NCBI RefSeq assembly: GCF_963576615.1
Contig: NC_088711.1
Location: forward strand, 13,315,869 to 13,379,868
Source: Watersipora subatra
Taxonomy: Eukaryota; Bryozoa; Gymnolaemata; Cheilostomatida; Watersiporidae
Length of the DNA: 64,000 bases
Reading direction: 5' to 3'
Shown: positions 25,101 to 36,400 of the stretch, in pieces
Numbering within the stretch: position 1 is the first letter of the stretch
Layout of the letters: each line of letters begins with the position of its first letter
Program-made: the position numbers and the translations under genes
Notes under the pieces: generated by a model
Seen by the model: the letters and a program-made list of their open reading frames with translations, nothing else
Told to the model about the DNA's origin: nothing
Databases searched by the model: none

Positions 25101-26697
25101 TAATGACCCACTAAGGCAGACCTGTATTGTCATACCTAATCAAATGACTCAGTTGGTACAGCTGTTATTAGCATCATCAACAAACTGTTTATAGAGCAAA
25201 CGTAATTACTTAAATCACATTGATTACCAGGTATAAGAGCCATAGCATAATCAGCATAAAGCCGAGGAGTAGACATACCTTGAGAGCATACTCTTTGTTA
25301 GTAGTCACATCTTGAGCAACATACACAAATGCAAAACCACCTGCAATATGACAAACAACAGTATGAGCAGATTAAATAAACAAGGTTTATTTTGACTAAT
25401 GATCCACAGCATGAACAGGTAGACACAAACTATTTTAGATATAGCAAGATGTCTAGTTAGCTTGATGGGAGCCACCCAAACGATGCTCATAAACATACAA
25501 GAAAAATTAGCGCTAAACAAAAGCATCTGATTAGGATGATCCGTGCCATGAAGTGGCCAATTGCAATATACAAAGCCTTGTATTCCATACTTTTGATAAG
25601 TGTAATGCAAAACTATCCAAAATATACACTTGCAATCATCATGCAAAATTATTTAGTGTAGTTCTACAACGATGGCACAGCTTAATGGAATGATTGCCTA
25701 GAGGCATTATAATCTATTAACTTGTGATCACAGGCCTAACACTACAGTACAGAGTAAAAAAACTACAACAAATAGGTGTGAATACAGAGAAATTTTAATA
25801 AAAGCATTTGATAAAAACTAACAAAATCTTGAGAACATTGTAAAACGACCGTGCGTGACTAGTCATGGGCAACAGATTTAACATCTAATTCCACAATCAT
25901 GCAAATTTGTTTTCAGCAACTAAGCTTTTTCTAATTATAAAATAAACGGAAAAATAAAAATATTTGTGTAATAAGTATTGGCAATGGCAAAAAACTATAT
26001 TTTCATAACTTAATATACTCGTGGTTACATTTACTCTTCAAATGCAGACATTCATTAAGAGAAAGTCGTAATTATATAAACATGACTCACAATTCACAAA
26101 ATTAAAAAGTTGTAGTAGTACAGAAATATGCTGACTATCTAAAAGAATTTACTGTTAGAGGAATGACTGTTAAGATACTGTGAAAATTACTGTTAGAGAA
26201 CTCAGATTCGAACATGAACTGAGGCTGTTGCCTTTGTGATAGAGAACTTCACTGAGTCCTACTAATAGTGATTATAACCGATTCAGATCAAAGCCGCAAA
26301 AACACAGGTACTCAATTATTAGTGTGTAGTGATTAACTCATAATGTGCTTGGGCCTAGCAAATACTTTTATTCATCAGCTTGTCCTTTGGATAATTCCTT
26401 CATGCCACACCACAATTATTTAAGCTGGTGATAATAGCAACGATAACAAAAAAAAGTTCCTGTTTTAGCTTGCAAATAAGCTAAAAAGAATCCACCCAAT
26501 AACTGCATGTTGCCAAAACTTACACTTGCAGAATAATGTACGCAAGCAATGGTAAGTAATTGTTTACCTTCAGCGATCACTTTTTTAATTCGTAATCTTT
26601 GACTTCCCACTTCAACTAGCTGACCAACAAAATCATTGTCTTCCTTAGCACCACCAGTGCCAAACATACCAAGTGCATTTTTAAAAAAATCGGTCAT
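4152..26697 (-). CDS. GAK: GAK/auxilin-like kinase, kinase-PTEN-C2, no J domain seen
   Basis: Seventeen exons: 26568-26697, 25279-25340, 23171-23230, 22244-22358, 21752-21888, 19363-19488, 18866-19091, 17386-17517, 10561-10810, 9122-9171, 8822-8970, 8516-8641, 7794-7948, 7588-7695, 5189-5390, 4958-5037 and 4152-4359. They sum to 2316 nt, 771 residues plus stop, with every junction in phase. Exons 1-8 encode a Numb-associated-kinase-type domain: glycine loop AEGGFAFVY, lysine 64 in EYALK, HRDMKLEN at 164-171, DFGSATT from 184, MYRTPE. Exon 9 is a Pro/Ser linker with GFLSSLKGGAGSLMKNIKD, as in GAK. Exons 10-14 form the PTEN-like domain; its loop HCEDGRGLS lacks the arginine of an active phosphatase, as in auxilin and GAK. 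Exons 14-17 form the C2 domain. GAK family members uncoat clathrin vesicles through a C-terminal J domain that recruits Hsc70, and human GAK has about 1,311 residues. Here a TAG follows the C2 domain at once, so the clathrin-binding and J regions are absent or lie outside the window through an unseen splice. Confidence 0.93.
4440..4520. repeat. CA/TA microsatellite with a palindrome
   Basis: A CA-rich run passes into an AT run. At about 4483-4519 the sequence is nearly self-complementary around CATGTACATATGTGTACATG. It lies in intron 16 of the GAK-like gene. No function is evident. Confidence 0.6.
5628..6775. repeat. Dispersed 1.1-kb repeat, copy 1
   Basis: This segment recurs in the same orientation at 61729-62850. 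The shared part begins around CTGTCATACAGCCCAC and ends GTTTGGTCGTGGGAT. Near-terminal inverted motifs (CCCACAACCAAA at 5647 and TTTGGTCGTGGG at 6762-6773) suggest a non-autonomous DNA transposon. It lies in GAK intron 14, the 2.2-kb gap between exons 14 and 15. A minus-strand frame at 6118-6432 (104 residues, starting MKRRATENRT) is open here, but copy 2 has lost its ATG, and I do not recognise the product. Confidence 0.8.
7951..8005 (-). repeat. Duplicated polypyrimidine tract before GAK exon 13
   Basis: On the minus strand the 27-bp stretch TATATGAGTTGTGTGCTCTC plus flanking bases occurs twice in tandem, the second copy ending in the real acceptor CTCTCTTGCAG (AG at 7949-7950). Only the copy next to the exon carries GCAG; the other reads TTGAG. 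The duplication is confined to the 3' splice region. Confidence 0.8.
8205..8531 (-). repeat. Minisatellite made of a 5' splice junction (GAK exon 12)
   Basis: About ten units of roughly 29-33 bp. On the minus strand each holds GTTATACACTGTGAG followed by GTAGGG. That is exactly the 3' end of exon 12 (Val-Ile-His-Cys-Glu) plus its donor GTAGGG at 8514-8515. Besides the real junction, four copies keep the 15-nt exon edge unchanged and about six carry one to three changes. The array fills the exon-proximal half of intron 12 (7949-8515). Confidence 0.88.
9840..10052 (-). repeat. tRNA-derived SINE, copy A
   Basis: The reverse strand carries a B-box-like GTTCGAATCC (plus strand GGATTCGAAC at about 9901). 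The tail shares GAATAATTGTA...TTATTACACCTGATGAT with the copies near 43.8 and 52.7 kb. The other end holds a CTGTCCATCCG run like theirs. It lies in GAK intron 9. Promoter boxes plus three dispersed copies point to a SINE rather than a working tRNA. Confidence 0.65.
10185..10405. repeat. 17-bp minisatellite
   Basis: Tandem units of the type AGCCTTAGCAATCACTT, with AGCAGCCACAT variants in a loose alternating order. It lies in GAK intron 9, about 150 bp downstream of exon 9. A run of about 14 cytosines follows at 10498. Confidence 0.85.
11280..11475. repeat. Short degenerate tandem repeat
   Basis: About five units around GGCTAGCATTTCACAGAAGG plus TTGGTACTA, about 30 bp each and partly degraded. 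It lies in GAK intron 8. Confidence 0.6.
11575..12035. repeat. 51-bp minisatellite
   Basis: Nine units, each containing AGGCCATATCTACAAATATA and CTCTAGACTATTGTAATTAG. The 51-bp period is a multiple of three, so a minus-strand frame (11552-12100) stays open with a 17-residue repeat (MYIFVDMASVSNYNSLE). The frame is explained by the period, so I do not call it a gene. It lies in GAK intron 8. Confidence 0.9.
12190..12943. repeat. 43-bp minisatellite
   Basis: About seventeen units of CAACTTATATAGATTATCAA followed by CTCATCCCACAACACTACTGG. The array is interrupted by the fold-back element at 12944-13615, after which a last partial unit (CCACAACACTACTGGAACAA) resumes at 13616. The element therefore landed inside an existing array. 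Confidence 0.92.
12944..13615. mobile_element. 672-bp fold-back (hairpin) transposon
   Basis: The two halves are long imperfect inverted copies of each other. One end reads GCCTGTCTTGACAAACTGTT and the other ends AACAGTTTGTCAAGACAGGC. The direct repeat CCACAACA flanks both sides (12936-12943 and 13616-13623), an 8-bp duplication as left by hAT-type transposases. No transposase is encoded. It inserted at the edge of the 43-bp minisatellite in GAK intron 8. Frames seen inside it on both strands are mirror images caused by the palindrome. Confidence 0.8.
14302..16159 (-). pseudogene. hAT transposase (ZBED/GTF2IRD2-like), nearly intact
   Basis: The frame begins MSGPKKRKVDRECRVF at 16159. It has a BED-type zinc finger (CLICHETV, then HFTTKH), a central transposase core (LALDESNDVKDTAQLL, VTTDGSPNLTRKN, FLHCIIHQESL) and the hAT C-terminal dimerisation region (LFGSTYVCEQTFSIMN, LRIATLN), ending near 14302. 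Two lesions are visible: a frameshift near 15553, where RGINDT leads into the frame LEITEEFLTMES, and a TAG at 15187-15189 within QFITFL-ETDADHQY. Apart from these, about 620 codons are readable, which points to recent activity. The copy cannot make a full protein. Confidence 0.93.
16290..17046. mobile_element. Palindromic TTAA-flanked element nested in the hAT
   Basis: The segment 16290-16385 (TTAAACCATAACTGTCACGA...) is nearly the exact reverse complement of 16950-17046 (...GTGACAGTTATGGTTTAA). Weaker complementarity continues inward (ATAATAGGATGGGTGTCTTA against ACACCCATCTCTATTAT). TTAA occurs at both tips, which fits a piggyBac-type target site, though TTAA could also be part of the inverted repeat. 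No protein is coded. It interrupts the 3' part of the hAT element, between the transposase start and the right terminal repeat. Confidence 0.7.
17765..18100. repeat. (CTA/CTG)n trinucleotide repeat
   Basis: About 110 triplets of CTA, CTG and ACT type form an interrupted microsatellite in GAK intron 7. It creates an open frame of poly-leucine (17852-18175, plus), which is a by-product of the repeat and not a gene. Confidence 0.95.
18415..18790. repeat. 38-bp minisatellite
   Basis: About ten units of GCAATGTAACTAGGGCAACA followed by GATCTATTGATTCTTATA, very uniform. It lies in GAK intron 7, ending about 75 bp before the donor of exon 7 (18866). Confidence 0.92.
22615..23158. repeat. 27-bp AT-rich minisatellite
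   Basis: About nineteen units of GGGCATGATTAATATTATAT plus ATAGGGA, with length variants. It starts about 260 bp from exon 4 and ends 11 bp from the donor of exon 3 (GT at 23169-23170), so it fills most of GAK intron 3. Confidence 0.9.
23231..23430 (-). repeat. 50-bp minisatellite made of a 3' splice junction (GAK exon 3)
   Basis: Four tandem units of exactly 50 bp (starts 23231, 23281, 23331 and 23381). On the minus strand each unit carries AGGTTGCTCTCTGATGAC followed by spacer and CATATGTTGCAG. This copies the true acceptor ATGTTGCAG and the beginning of exon 3 (AGGTTACTCGCC, Arg-Leu-Leu-Ala). The copies read Arg-Leu-Leu-Ser-Asp-Asp. They offer four additional AG acceptors upstream of the real one at 23231-23232. 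The array lies in GAK intron 2. Confidence 0.92.
23991..25052. mobile_element. Possible DNA transposon remnant ending in two hairpins
   Basis: GTGGTCACACG occurs at 23992-24002 and again in each of two hairpins at 24979-25008 and 25013-25052. The segment between has base use unlike its surroundings (GC-rich ends rich in CCGAAC and TTCGGC). It contains a minus-strand frame of 93 residues (24216-24497, MDDAFYLFYLFTNDFY inside) that I cannot assign. It lies in GAK intron 2. No clear target duplication was found, so the boundaries are tentative. Confidence 0.4.
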
Positions 26698-27448
26698 TTT
26701 TCAGTATGGCCCATAAATAAACAGCAACGAATAGGCGAGAAAATTTCCATCGGCAGAAGCTTACACACGGAGGAGGCCTGACTGTCGCAAATATAGCCAA
26801 GGTTTCAGGAGAATTGTTGCGGAATCCTTCAAAAATCGTAGCATTTGGTGAAAAATATCAATGACACGTCGTGTACAATAAAGCTGACAACTTCCAAGCA
26901 GAACCGAGTGCACCAACATTGATACAGGGTGAAACGTAGTTAATGTGAATTCAGATAATTGCTGTGATAACTTTGAAGCTTCCACTTTCATTAGTTGCAC
27001 CATCCGAAGAAAGGTGATGTAGTTATGCACCAAGTTTGTGTGGACAAAGCAAGATGAGATCACGAACACGTGTATCCATAGCGTATTTAAGGCCCATTTA
27101 AGGAAGTCTTGAGCAACAACTTGGCGGTTAATCTGCACTAGTGGTGTAATTCTTAAACATATTCGCATAAACATATAATGCTAAATTATATATTGCAATA
27201 TAGATACATTTCATTCTGAAGCCATTACATATATGTATATGTTAACAAAGTATAAAAAGGCTATAAAGTAGAAACAAATAGCATTGCATGATGAGAGTAA
27301 TATGCAAAATTAGAACGCAAATGTGCGGCACAGAGAGTGTAAAATTTCACAAAAGTCACAATGAAAGTGAACAGAATATGTACGTATGATAGTAACTGGC
27401 CAATCATCTCGTAGTAATAAAATTGTGCACGCTGTCATGTCCGCTAAG
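26698..27448. other. Intergenic gap GAK-NOL8 with an unassigned ORF
   Basis: This 751-bp gap separates the GAK start codon from the NOL8 stop, both genes being on the minus strand. It should hold the GAK promoter and 5' UTR. A minus-strand frame at 26761-27174 (137 residues, ending KPWLYLRQSGLLRV) is rich in Leu, Phe and Cys, has no motif I know, and ends at GTGTAAGC. It may be chance. Confidence 0.35.
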
Positions 27449-30400
27449 CTAGGCTTTTGTATTGGTGGCCTGTCTGCCACTAGTCTTGTCCTTGGCACGA
27501 AACCTCTTTTTGATTACAGATGTTCTGCTGCTCCTCTGTTTCTTGACTGCCCGCTTGCTTTTGGTAAGGTAATTCTGAAAAAGTACATCCAGCTCATACA
27601 TTGTTTGTTACCCGCTAAAAGTAGTTGAGGGAGACATTAACTCCTAAATGCCCTCAGTAACCAATTTACGATACATAAATTTAGTGCTATCATGAATCAT
27701 TTAGAGGAGCAGAGGTTGTGAACGGGTAAGAATACAATATCTCACAGCCCTTCCAACAAATGCATGCAGAATGATCAAGCTATGCAAACCTCGACAAGCT
27801 TTGGCCGGATTTCTTTCCACTTTTGACGCAGCAGCTCATCATCTAGTGTGTTGGAAAACCGTTTGGCCCCATCTTTAAGCCGAGGGTCATTCGGTTTGAA
27901 GAAGAACCAATCAACTACGGTGCTGTTGGCTGCGGGTACGTTAGCCTGGAAAGGTTTTTCTTCACCGGTGCACTTACTAGTTAAAATAGATGAAATATGA
28001 CATACCTTCCAGAGCTTTTCCGCTCATATAACAATATAATTATTTCCAAGAATTAAGATTACAGTGATGCAGATCACTCAACAAGTAAAACAACTTGCAA
28101 GCATGCTTTTCAATTTTGAAATTCCAAAATAAAAACCACGCCTCTACAAGATATTCTTAACAGTAATGATGAGAGAATAACATACAGCTATCTTAGATTT
28201 GGTTTATTATATAATTACTCAGGAAATCTTGGTTTGTATTTTTCCAAGCTAAAAATCTTAAATTGGACACGTTGTAACTTCGCATACACATAGTCACAGT
28301 ACATATTGGTGAAACAGGTGAAAACACTTAACCAAACCAAGCATTTTCATTCGTATCATGTTTTACAGGTAAATGTTCCAATACAAATCCGGTCAGTTTT
28401 CTGTCAGTGTTTCGTGAGCAATGTGAAGCAGGCTTTGAAATAGATTTATTGGGATGGTTAGCAGAATCACAAAAGTGAAGCATTTATGCATCTGAATCAG
28501 GATATTTGCATTTGAATCTCTTACCTCTCAAGTTCTACAGCTTTTCTTTCATCGTCGCTGTCATCACGCTTTGCAAATGGATTGTTATATTTAGCGGATA
28601 CCGCATCATCTACATGTAGTACAAGAGAAATATTCACTGTTTAATTAGGTGCATGAAGTTAACATTCCACAAACGCAAGGAGTCAGCGTATACTGAATGG
28701 TTTCATATACCAGAGCGGCAACAGTACATGTAGCAACGATCTCTCTAATAAATGACAACAAGTATTTCTGTGCATTGAGGTTTTATTGTACAACAAATGG
28801 CAGGCTGCTGCTCATGACACAAATTGGGTCGACTAAAGGTCGATAAATAATAAGATTGATAGAAATATAATCATCAAACCAGCAATAATGGGCATCAATT
28901 AGATTGACACGATTAAATCTACACAATTTAAAACATCGATAAAATCGATCCTATCAGTAAAATATCGCTCATGAAAGAATGTCAGTCCAGAAAGTTTAAC
29001 CTTATGGCACAAAAAGTAATTGTAATGTTGCAAAGTAATTCGTGAGCACTTGAAAATATATTTAATCCATTGACTGCCACATTACTTGTTGCGCAAAGTG
29101 CCTCAGCGCCACATTTTGTCCACTCAAAAACAAGCATTTCATTTTGGTTTTCGCTCGGTTATTACTTGTTCTAGCTAGCCCAAATTCACAATATATCAGT
29201 AAAACCCTTGACCTTATAGAAATGACAAAAACAAAAATGTGTTTTTTCAAATAAAAGTACAACTGCCCGAGCTCTAGTTCATCTTGCTAGCCAGTCATTT
29301 TGTTATTAAAAATGTTAAGATAAACTGAAAGCACTTTGGAAAAACTAGAATAATTTAATGCAAAATTATATATTCGCAATACTAATATAAAACTAATCTG
29401 GAAGTGGAGCCCTGGAAGAAATATAAGATCGACTAACAAATAGATTTGTACAAAATATAATTTTCAATAGCTAGAATCTCCTAAAGTGAGTGCTACAACA
29501 AAAAAAGATTTTGAATTTAAACTAATAGACAAAAATACGCATAAAAATGTAAGTCTTGTTAATAGAAACGAAAGGTTTCGAATCATTGACTTTTTCAATA
29601 CATCATTTTTTGTATTGGTGAGATCAGCAATTAACAGCAAATATAGCGTTTTCTTTCAATGTTTTATAGATGGATTGAGGTTTATAGTATGATGGAACTC
29701 GGGTTGAGTGAGTTATCGCAAATTTTCAAAAGTTTTGATAAACAGTTAGAAATCATTTGGAACATTGCAATGAAGTGGGGATTAATTTGCCGTTATCCAT
29801 TTCTTTTACCACTAGTAATAAAATACTAGTCCTAACTGTTTTAAACTGCTTCATTGTCAATGTAGTGAATAGATTTCTACTGTGAATATATCAAGTTGGT
29901 AAATATTATGTAAACATATTATTATGCTCATTCCCCAGTTGTCAAGTTATTCTGAGCCACTGCAGATTCGCAGAAATGAGAAAACGGCACTTGGGTCACG
30001 TAAGCGTTTGCGCAGATGAGTAAAAATGGCACCCAAAGGATTAAGCAATAAATCTTTCTATCTATGAGATTAAGCTAAAAAAAGAAAAAGCTACAAGTAA
30101 TTTCTAAAAACTGCAATTAAAGCTTTTGACCTACACATACCATTTGTCTGACCACTACAGATGTTACTTGTCTGACCACTACAGATGTTACTTGTGTGAC
30201 CACAACAGATGTTACTTGTGTGACCACTACAGATGTTACTTGTGTGACCACTACAGATGTTACTTGTGTGACCACTACAGATGTTACTTGTGTGACCACT
30301 ACAAATGTTACTTGTCTGACCACAACAGATGTTACTTGTGCGACCACTACAGATGTTACTTGTGTGACCACTACAGATGTTACTTGTGTGACCACTACAG

Positions 30401-33400
30401 ATGTTACTCGTGTGACCACTACAGATGTTACTTGTGTGACCACTACAGATGTTACTCGTGTGACCACTACAGATGTTACTTGTGTGACCACTACAGATGT
30501 TACTCGTGTGACCACTACAGATGTTACTTCTGTGACCGCTACAAATTTTACTTGGACATTCATTAGAGTTCATTAACACACAGAAGTAGACGTCATGGAT
30601 TGGATTAAAAAATGTCAATGTTCTACAGTGTCACGACCAACTAACACTTATCGCAACTTCAAATTGCTACAATATCGATCTCTTAGAAGTTTGACCCAAT
30701 TTGTGTCCTGCACACTGTCGTTATGTGTATGACGAATCATGTCAGTGGTTCGCGATGTTAATTGATGCCTCATTGAACACTGATATAACTCTCAACTACC
30801 TTTTGATGTCTCAAATTCCTTCGAGTCTTCTTCAACACAGCTGTATTTCTTTCCAAGACTGTTGGAAGTCCGCTCAGCTTCAGAATCTGCTGTATTCTCA
30901 TCGCCAAGAAAATCAAAAGTCATTCCCTTGCTGCCATCCTCATATTCTCCCTTGTTTTTAGTAAAATCGATGTCAACTTCAAAAAATCGTTCTTTGGTTA
31001 TCTCAGGTGCCGGCTCATTACCCACAACTGGGTCTGTGCCTTCCTTCTTCCTGCACAAGAAACGACATGCCTATACAGATGCTGCCAGCTGATCAGTCCA
31101 TCAGCAGAGCAAGATACGTGGACGCCGCAGAAATCTATTACTTCACAAACGTTAATTACATTGACTAGCAAATTCACAGCTGAATAACAGACACCCACTT
31201 TGCCTTTTTCTTAGCTTTCTTCGGTGCATCAGAGGGATCAACCTTTTTAAGAAGTGTGCTGTGTGAAGCACTAGTGGGGTCAAACTGCATGCTGGAGAGG
31301 TCCCTGTAGAAACAAGGATGATAACAGCTTGTAGAACAGACTAAACTAACTATTTGACAAAGATTATTGTTTCGACATCCCACAGCATACAGGTGGCATA
31401 CTAGCATGGTGGCATACTAGCATGGTGGCATACTAGAATGGTGGCATACTAGCATGATGGCATACTAGCATGGTGGCATACTAGCATGGCGGCATACTAG
31501 CATGGCGGCATACTAGCATGGCGGCATACTAGCATGGCGGCATACTAGCATGGCGGCATACTAGCATGGTGGCATACTAGCATGGTGGCATACTAGCATG
31601 GTGGCATACTAGCATGGTGGCATACTAGAATGGTGGCATACTAGAATGGTGGCATACTAGCATGGTGGCATACTAGCATGGTGGCATACTAGCATGGTGG
31701 CATACTAGCATGGTGGCATACTAGCATGGTGGCATACTAGCATGGTGGCATACTAGCATGGTGGCATACTAGCATGATGGCATACTAGCATGGTGGCATA
31801 CTAGAATGGTGGCATACTAGAATGGTGGCATACTAGCGTGGTGGCATACTAGCGTGGTGGCATACTAGCGTGGTGGCATACTAGCGTGGTGGCACACTAG
31901 CATGGTGGCACACTAGCATGGTGGCATACTAGCATGGTGGCATACTAGAATGGTGGCATACTAGCATGGTGGCATACTAGCATGGTGGCATACTAGCGTG
32001 GTGGCATACTAGCGTGGTGGCATACTAGCGTGGTGGCATACTAGCGTGGTGGCATACTAGCATGGTGACATACTAGCATGGTGGCATACTAACATGGCGG
32101 CATACTAGCATGGTGGCATACTAGCTAGAATAATCTAGGAGTAGCAAACGAAGCACCAAATAGTGAAACTATACGATGAACTTTCCTGACTACAATTTTT
32201 TGCTATAACATAATCCATGGAGTTTGTATATTACATAGATAGAGCTCTATAACATAGAACACCACAAAAATTGTTCATGACCTTGACCACAGCATGTCAC
32301 TACTGCAAAATAGTAATTAACCTAAAAACAGTTGCTGGAGTGTCAGCAAGTTTCTTGGCCTTAGATCTGCTGCTGGTTGGGTGGTCGAGACGAACGCTTT
32401 TGCTTCCTACTATGGACTGTAGAATCTCAAGATTCTTACATTTCTCCTCAAGCCCTCCTTCCTCTTCCATGGGCTGGCTGTGTGGCTCTTTGTCTGACAG
32501 CATATATACAATATTAGTATAACTGATGAAAGGACGTTTACTACAAACTAGCTTACTGTTAAAGATAAACTTGCACAAAATTTTCGTAGATTTTATTAAG
32601 AAGTATCGATATTATTCCATCATTTGCCATTATTTTTCCTGTTTGAGGTGATCTGACTGCCAGGATGTTTCAAGCCCAAAATCCACAAAACTTTATCCAC
32701 AAAGCAGTTAAAACGCTCACATCAAGCAAAAGTGCAATTATGACGTCTGTAGTTACAAAGAGACCGACAGAATAGAGACCTGTAATGCTGCAACTTAAAC
32801 GCAATAGCTGATATCAACTGTAGCAACCATAGCAACCAGTGACATCATTTCACACACTTTTTGCTTCTGAGAGTTTTAACTGCGATCAAGTTTTGTCGAT
32901 TTTAATCGGAAAACATTTTGGCAGTCAGGTCACTTCAAACATCGAAAATAATCGCAATAATAGAATAATATCGATACTTTCTGATAAATCTACTGAAATT
33001 TTGTGCAGGTTCATCTTTAAGGCACTCTACTCATCCGAAACATTTCAGGTGATGTGCCTTGCTTGGCTAACCCTAACGAGGGACCTCATCAGATATTAAA
33101 AACCATCAAAAGTTCATTTTCATCAAGATCAAAACCACTAAGAAATAATTCAGCATATTAGCATATTATCATATGAAAAAATACTAAAAATAAGAAACAT
33201 GTTTCTCATAGCACGGGTTTTTGCAACCAAAAAGCGACTAATGAATACGTTATCACCCAATTACAACAAAAATAGCAGACCATTAGCCAACAAATAACTT
33301 TCAAACGATCAGACTCTCACGTTTTTCAGCCTCTGATGAAGCGTCCGAATCTTCATCTAGAAACTTCTCTGTAAGTTTGAACCTGCTGTCATCATTGAAA

Positions 33401-36400
33401 GATTTCTGAAGCTCCAGTAGCTATAGAATATGATGAGGGTGAAAACGGTTCGTCATAGCGGAAGTTACAACAGGTACCGAACTTAGTTACTAAATTACTG
33501 TGACCCAATGTTTATCAGGCAGCGAATACCAGTCGTCAATCAAATTGCTCGACAAAAATGCAAGTAACAATTATGATCTGAGAAAACTACATACATTTGA
33601 GCTGAACACATTTCTAACCCTACGTTACCATCTTTCTAATGGGTTCGGTGTTGCTTCCACCCTGAATCATAGAAACCGTAAAACTCGAATGCATTTGACG
33701 CCGCTACACTGAATTTGTGTGAAGGCGATTGCTGAGGAAGCACTATTCGACATCATAGAAACGCTCACTGCATATCACTGCATTATTAATCCAAATTAAT
33801 AATACTCGGCTATGATCTTTTTAGTGGAGGTAAAAAGATTTGAGCATCCCGATCAGGCATCTTAGCTCAGTCAGTGCAATTGGTTGGAAGCGAGTCAATT
33901 TTAACAAGTTTTGTTCTGAGGGATACAGTAAATCGCAAATCGTGGAAAGATCTAGAGTGCAACTAAAAAACACCAAGGTGAGAATTCGTCGACAGTAGGC
34001 AACTCCAAACTCATTGAAAGCATGGAAACGCAGTGTAACATCGATTGTGAGATTTGACTAATTCGCATAATTGAGTAAAGTCCTTAAGAAAACACTAGTT
34101 AAGCATGGACAACCCAGTCAATTGTTACTGCGATGACTAGAATGCTGAGATAAACTACAGGCATACAATAGGTATACATATAGAGCTGGAGTAACATACA
34201 GAGCGTAAATATTTTAAAGCCAACAAACTTGTGTCCAACTAGAAAAACCACCACAAACTAGAGACCTACCTTAGCCCCTTTCTCTCCCTCAAACTGCGGC
34301 TTCACAGAAAACATTTTATTATATTTCTCTTCATTCTCCTCCTCGTCCTCAGAGCTTTCATCAAACAAAATCTATTCAAGTATAAATGCAAGCCAATATT
34401 CAAGTATGCAAAGTTGACCATAATATCCTAGCATAAAAACTGAAGCCCCAATAAAATGAAGTCTTATATTAGGACTAGATGTTACCTTATTGTTACCAGT
34501 TGCGGACTTGCTGACAATGAACTTGGGTTTCTTAGCTGTTGGTTCTTCTTCATCTTCTGAGTCAAAGACTATTCTATTACGGTGGGTAGACGTGTCCTGT
34601 TGTACCAGAATGATCAGGTTAACTTAAACTTACGAATGTACAAATATTAATTATTAACAAAATTGTAGCTTTAAACTGACTACAATAATTAATATTATAA
34701 ATCTAAATGCTGTTTCTCATGTTTAGTTGCCACATGCCACATTTTAAAACATTATTACCATATTGCGGAGAGCTTTCTGCACTATTTCTTGCTGGCTCCT
34801 AAACTCGTTTTTCTTAGAAGAAAGAGCTTCCAGTCTTTTCTGATTTGAGAGATTTCGCTTTTCAGCATTACACATAGCTTTTGGAGTTGAAGCAGGTTTT
34901 TTAGTTTTAAGTTTTTTTTTTGCAGGTTTTGCTAAATTTTCAGAAACTTGAGAAGCTGAAACCAAGGTAAGATCAAGTTTAGATTTGTTCGTCCGCATTT
35001 CATCACGAACACAATCTTCTTCGCTTGAAGAAACCGACTCATTCTGAATAGAAAACTTCGCATTGGATATGACTTCTGGTTTGGACAACTTTCTTGTTTT
35101 AACAGACCGTTCCTCTTCGCTGCTGTCTGAACAATAACTATTGTCACTTGATAAATGAGATGGCTCTTTCAAAGTTGTGTTATGCTTTCCACCAGACGTT
35201 TCACCAGCTACATCTTGAGCAGTCCCATTTCCATTACTCAACTCCATAGAGTTACTTTGGCTCACTTTCTCCTCGTCATCATCACTACCTGTACTTGATT
35301 TACAAATGGACGGCATTCTAACAGACTGTAACAAAGCATTATTAGACTGAGATGATTTTGCCGCTCTTTTGACACTCCGCGGGCGCTCTTGCTCTGCGGC
35401 CAAAATACGCCTTGATTTGGCAAAGCTCTCACAATTAAGATTGACAGATGAAGAATCGCTACCATCCTCAGAAACTGACAAATTCAACTTTGGTGGTGCA
35501 TTCTGTGAGTGTCTAATTTCATTTGCTTTACTTGGAGTTTGTGTGGCAGCTGATCTAAGAATGCTTGCAGCAGACTCTAGCAAGATAGCTAAAGAACTTG
35601 GAGTAACATTGAGAGGGGTGTCTGACTTTCTGTTTGTGGAGGAGGCCAGCAATTGCTCTAAGTCCCAAGCAAGATTTGAGCTAGGACTTTGCGAGGTATC
35701 ATTTGCAGACTGTACAGAAGCTAGTGAAGTTGACGTTTCCATTTTCTCCTGGCATGTGACCTTGATTGGTAAAGTACGAGGCTCACTATTTACATTGGCG
35801 CATTCCAAATTAGTTTTAGAGTAGCCAGAGATACTGTCTGGCTCTACAGACTTAGCCAAAATTGCAGCAGTACCAGGAAAGGTTTTACGTTTTACATGCT
35901 CATCTTCAGCATCATCAGATGAACTCAAACTGCTGGAGTCAGATGTAACATCTTTTGTGTGTGACAGTGTTTTAGGAGTTTTCGAATGTTGATCTTTAGT
36001 ACTGATTGATTCAGCATCAGATGACTCATGTGATGAAAGATTAGTTTTCGCTAGTAAAGTGTCAGAGGGAACATTTTGATTCTTGTTCGGTTTGACTTTT
36101 GTAGAAATAGGATACAAACTTTTAGAGTTTGCAATGTTTAGCTTTTTTGTATCCACAGAACCACTGCTAAGATTTTTCAATTTCACTGTGCTGGCTTTTC
36201 TTACACCATAAGAGGCAGTCCCTGAATCATTGAGTGTATCGCTTTCAGAATCGCTATCAAATCTTGATAGGTCCACGCCATTTTTTACAGACTCCTTAGT
36301 AGATACTTTAAAGAACGATTGCTCATTTTCCTCGTTGTCTACAGGGACAACCTCCATATCATCAACAGAGTTTTCTTTTTCTGCTACAACACAATTATTG

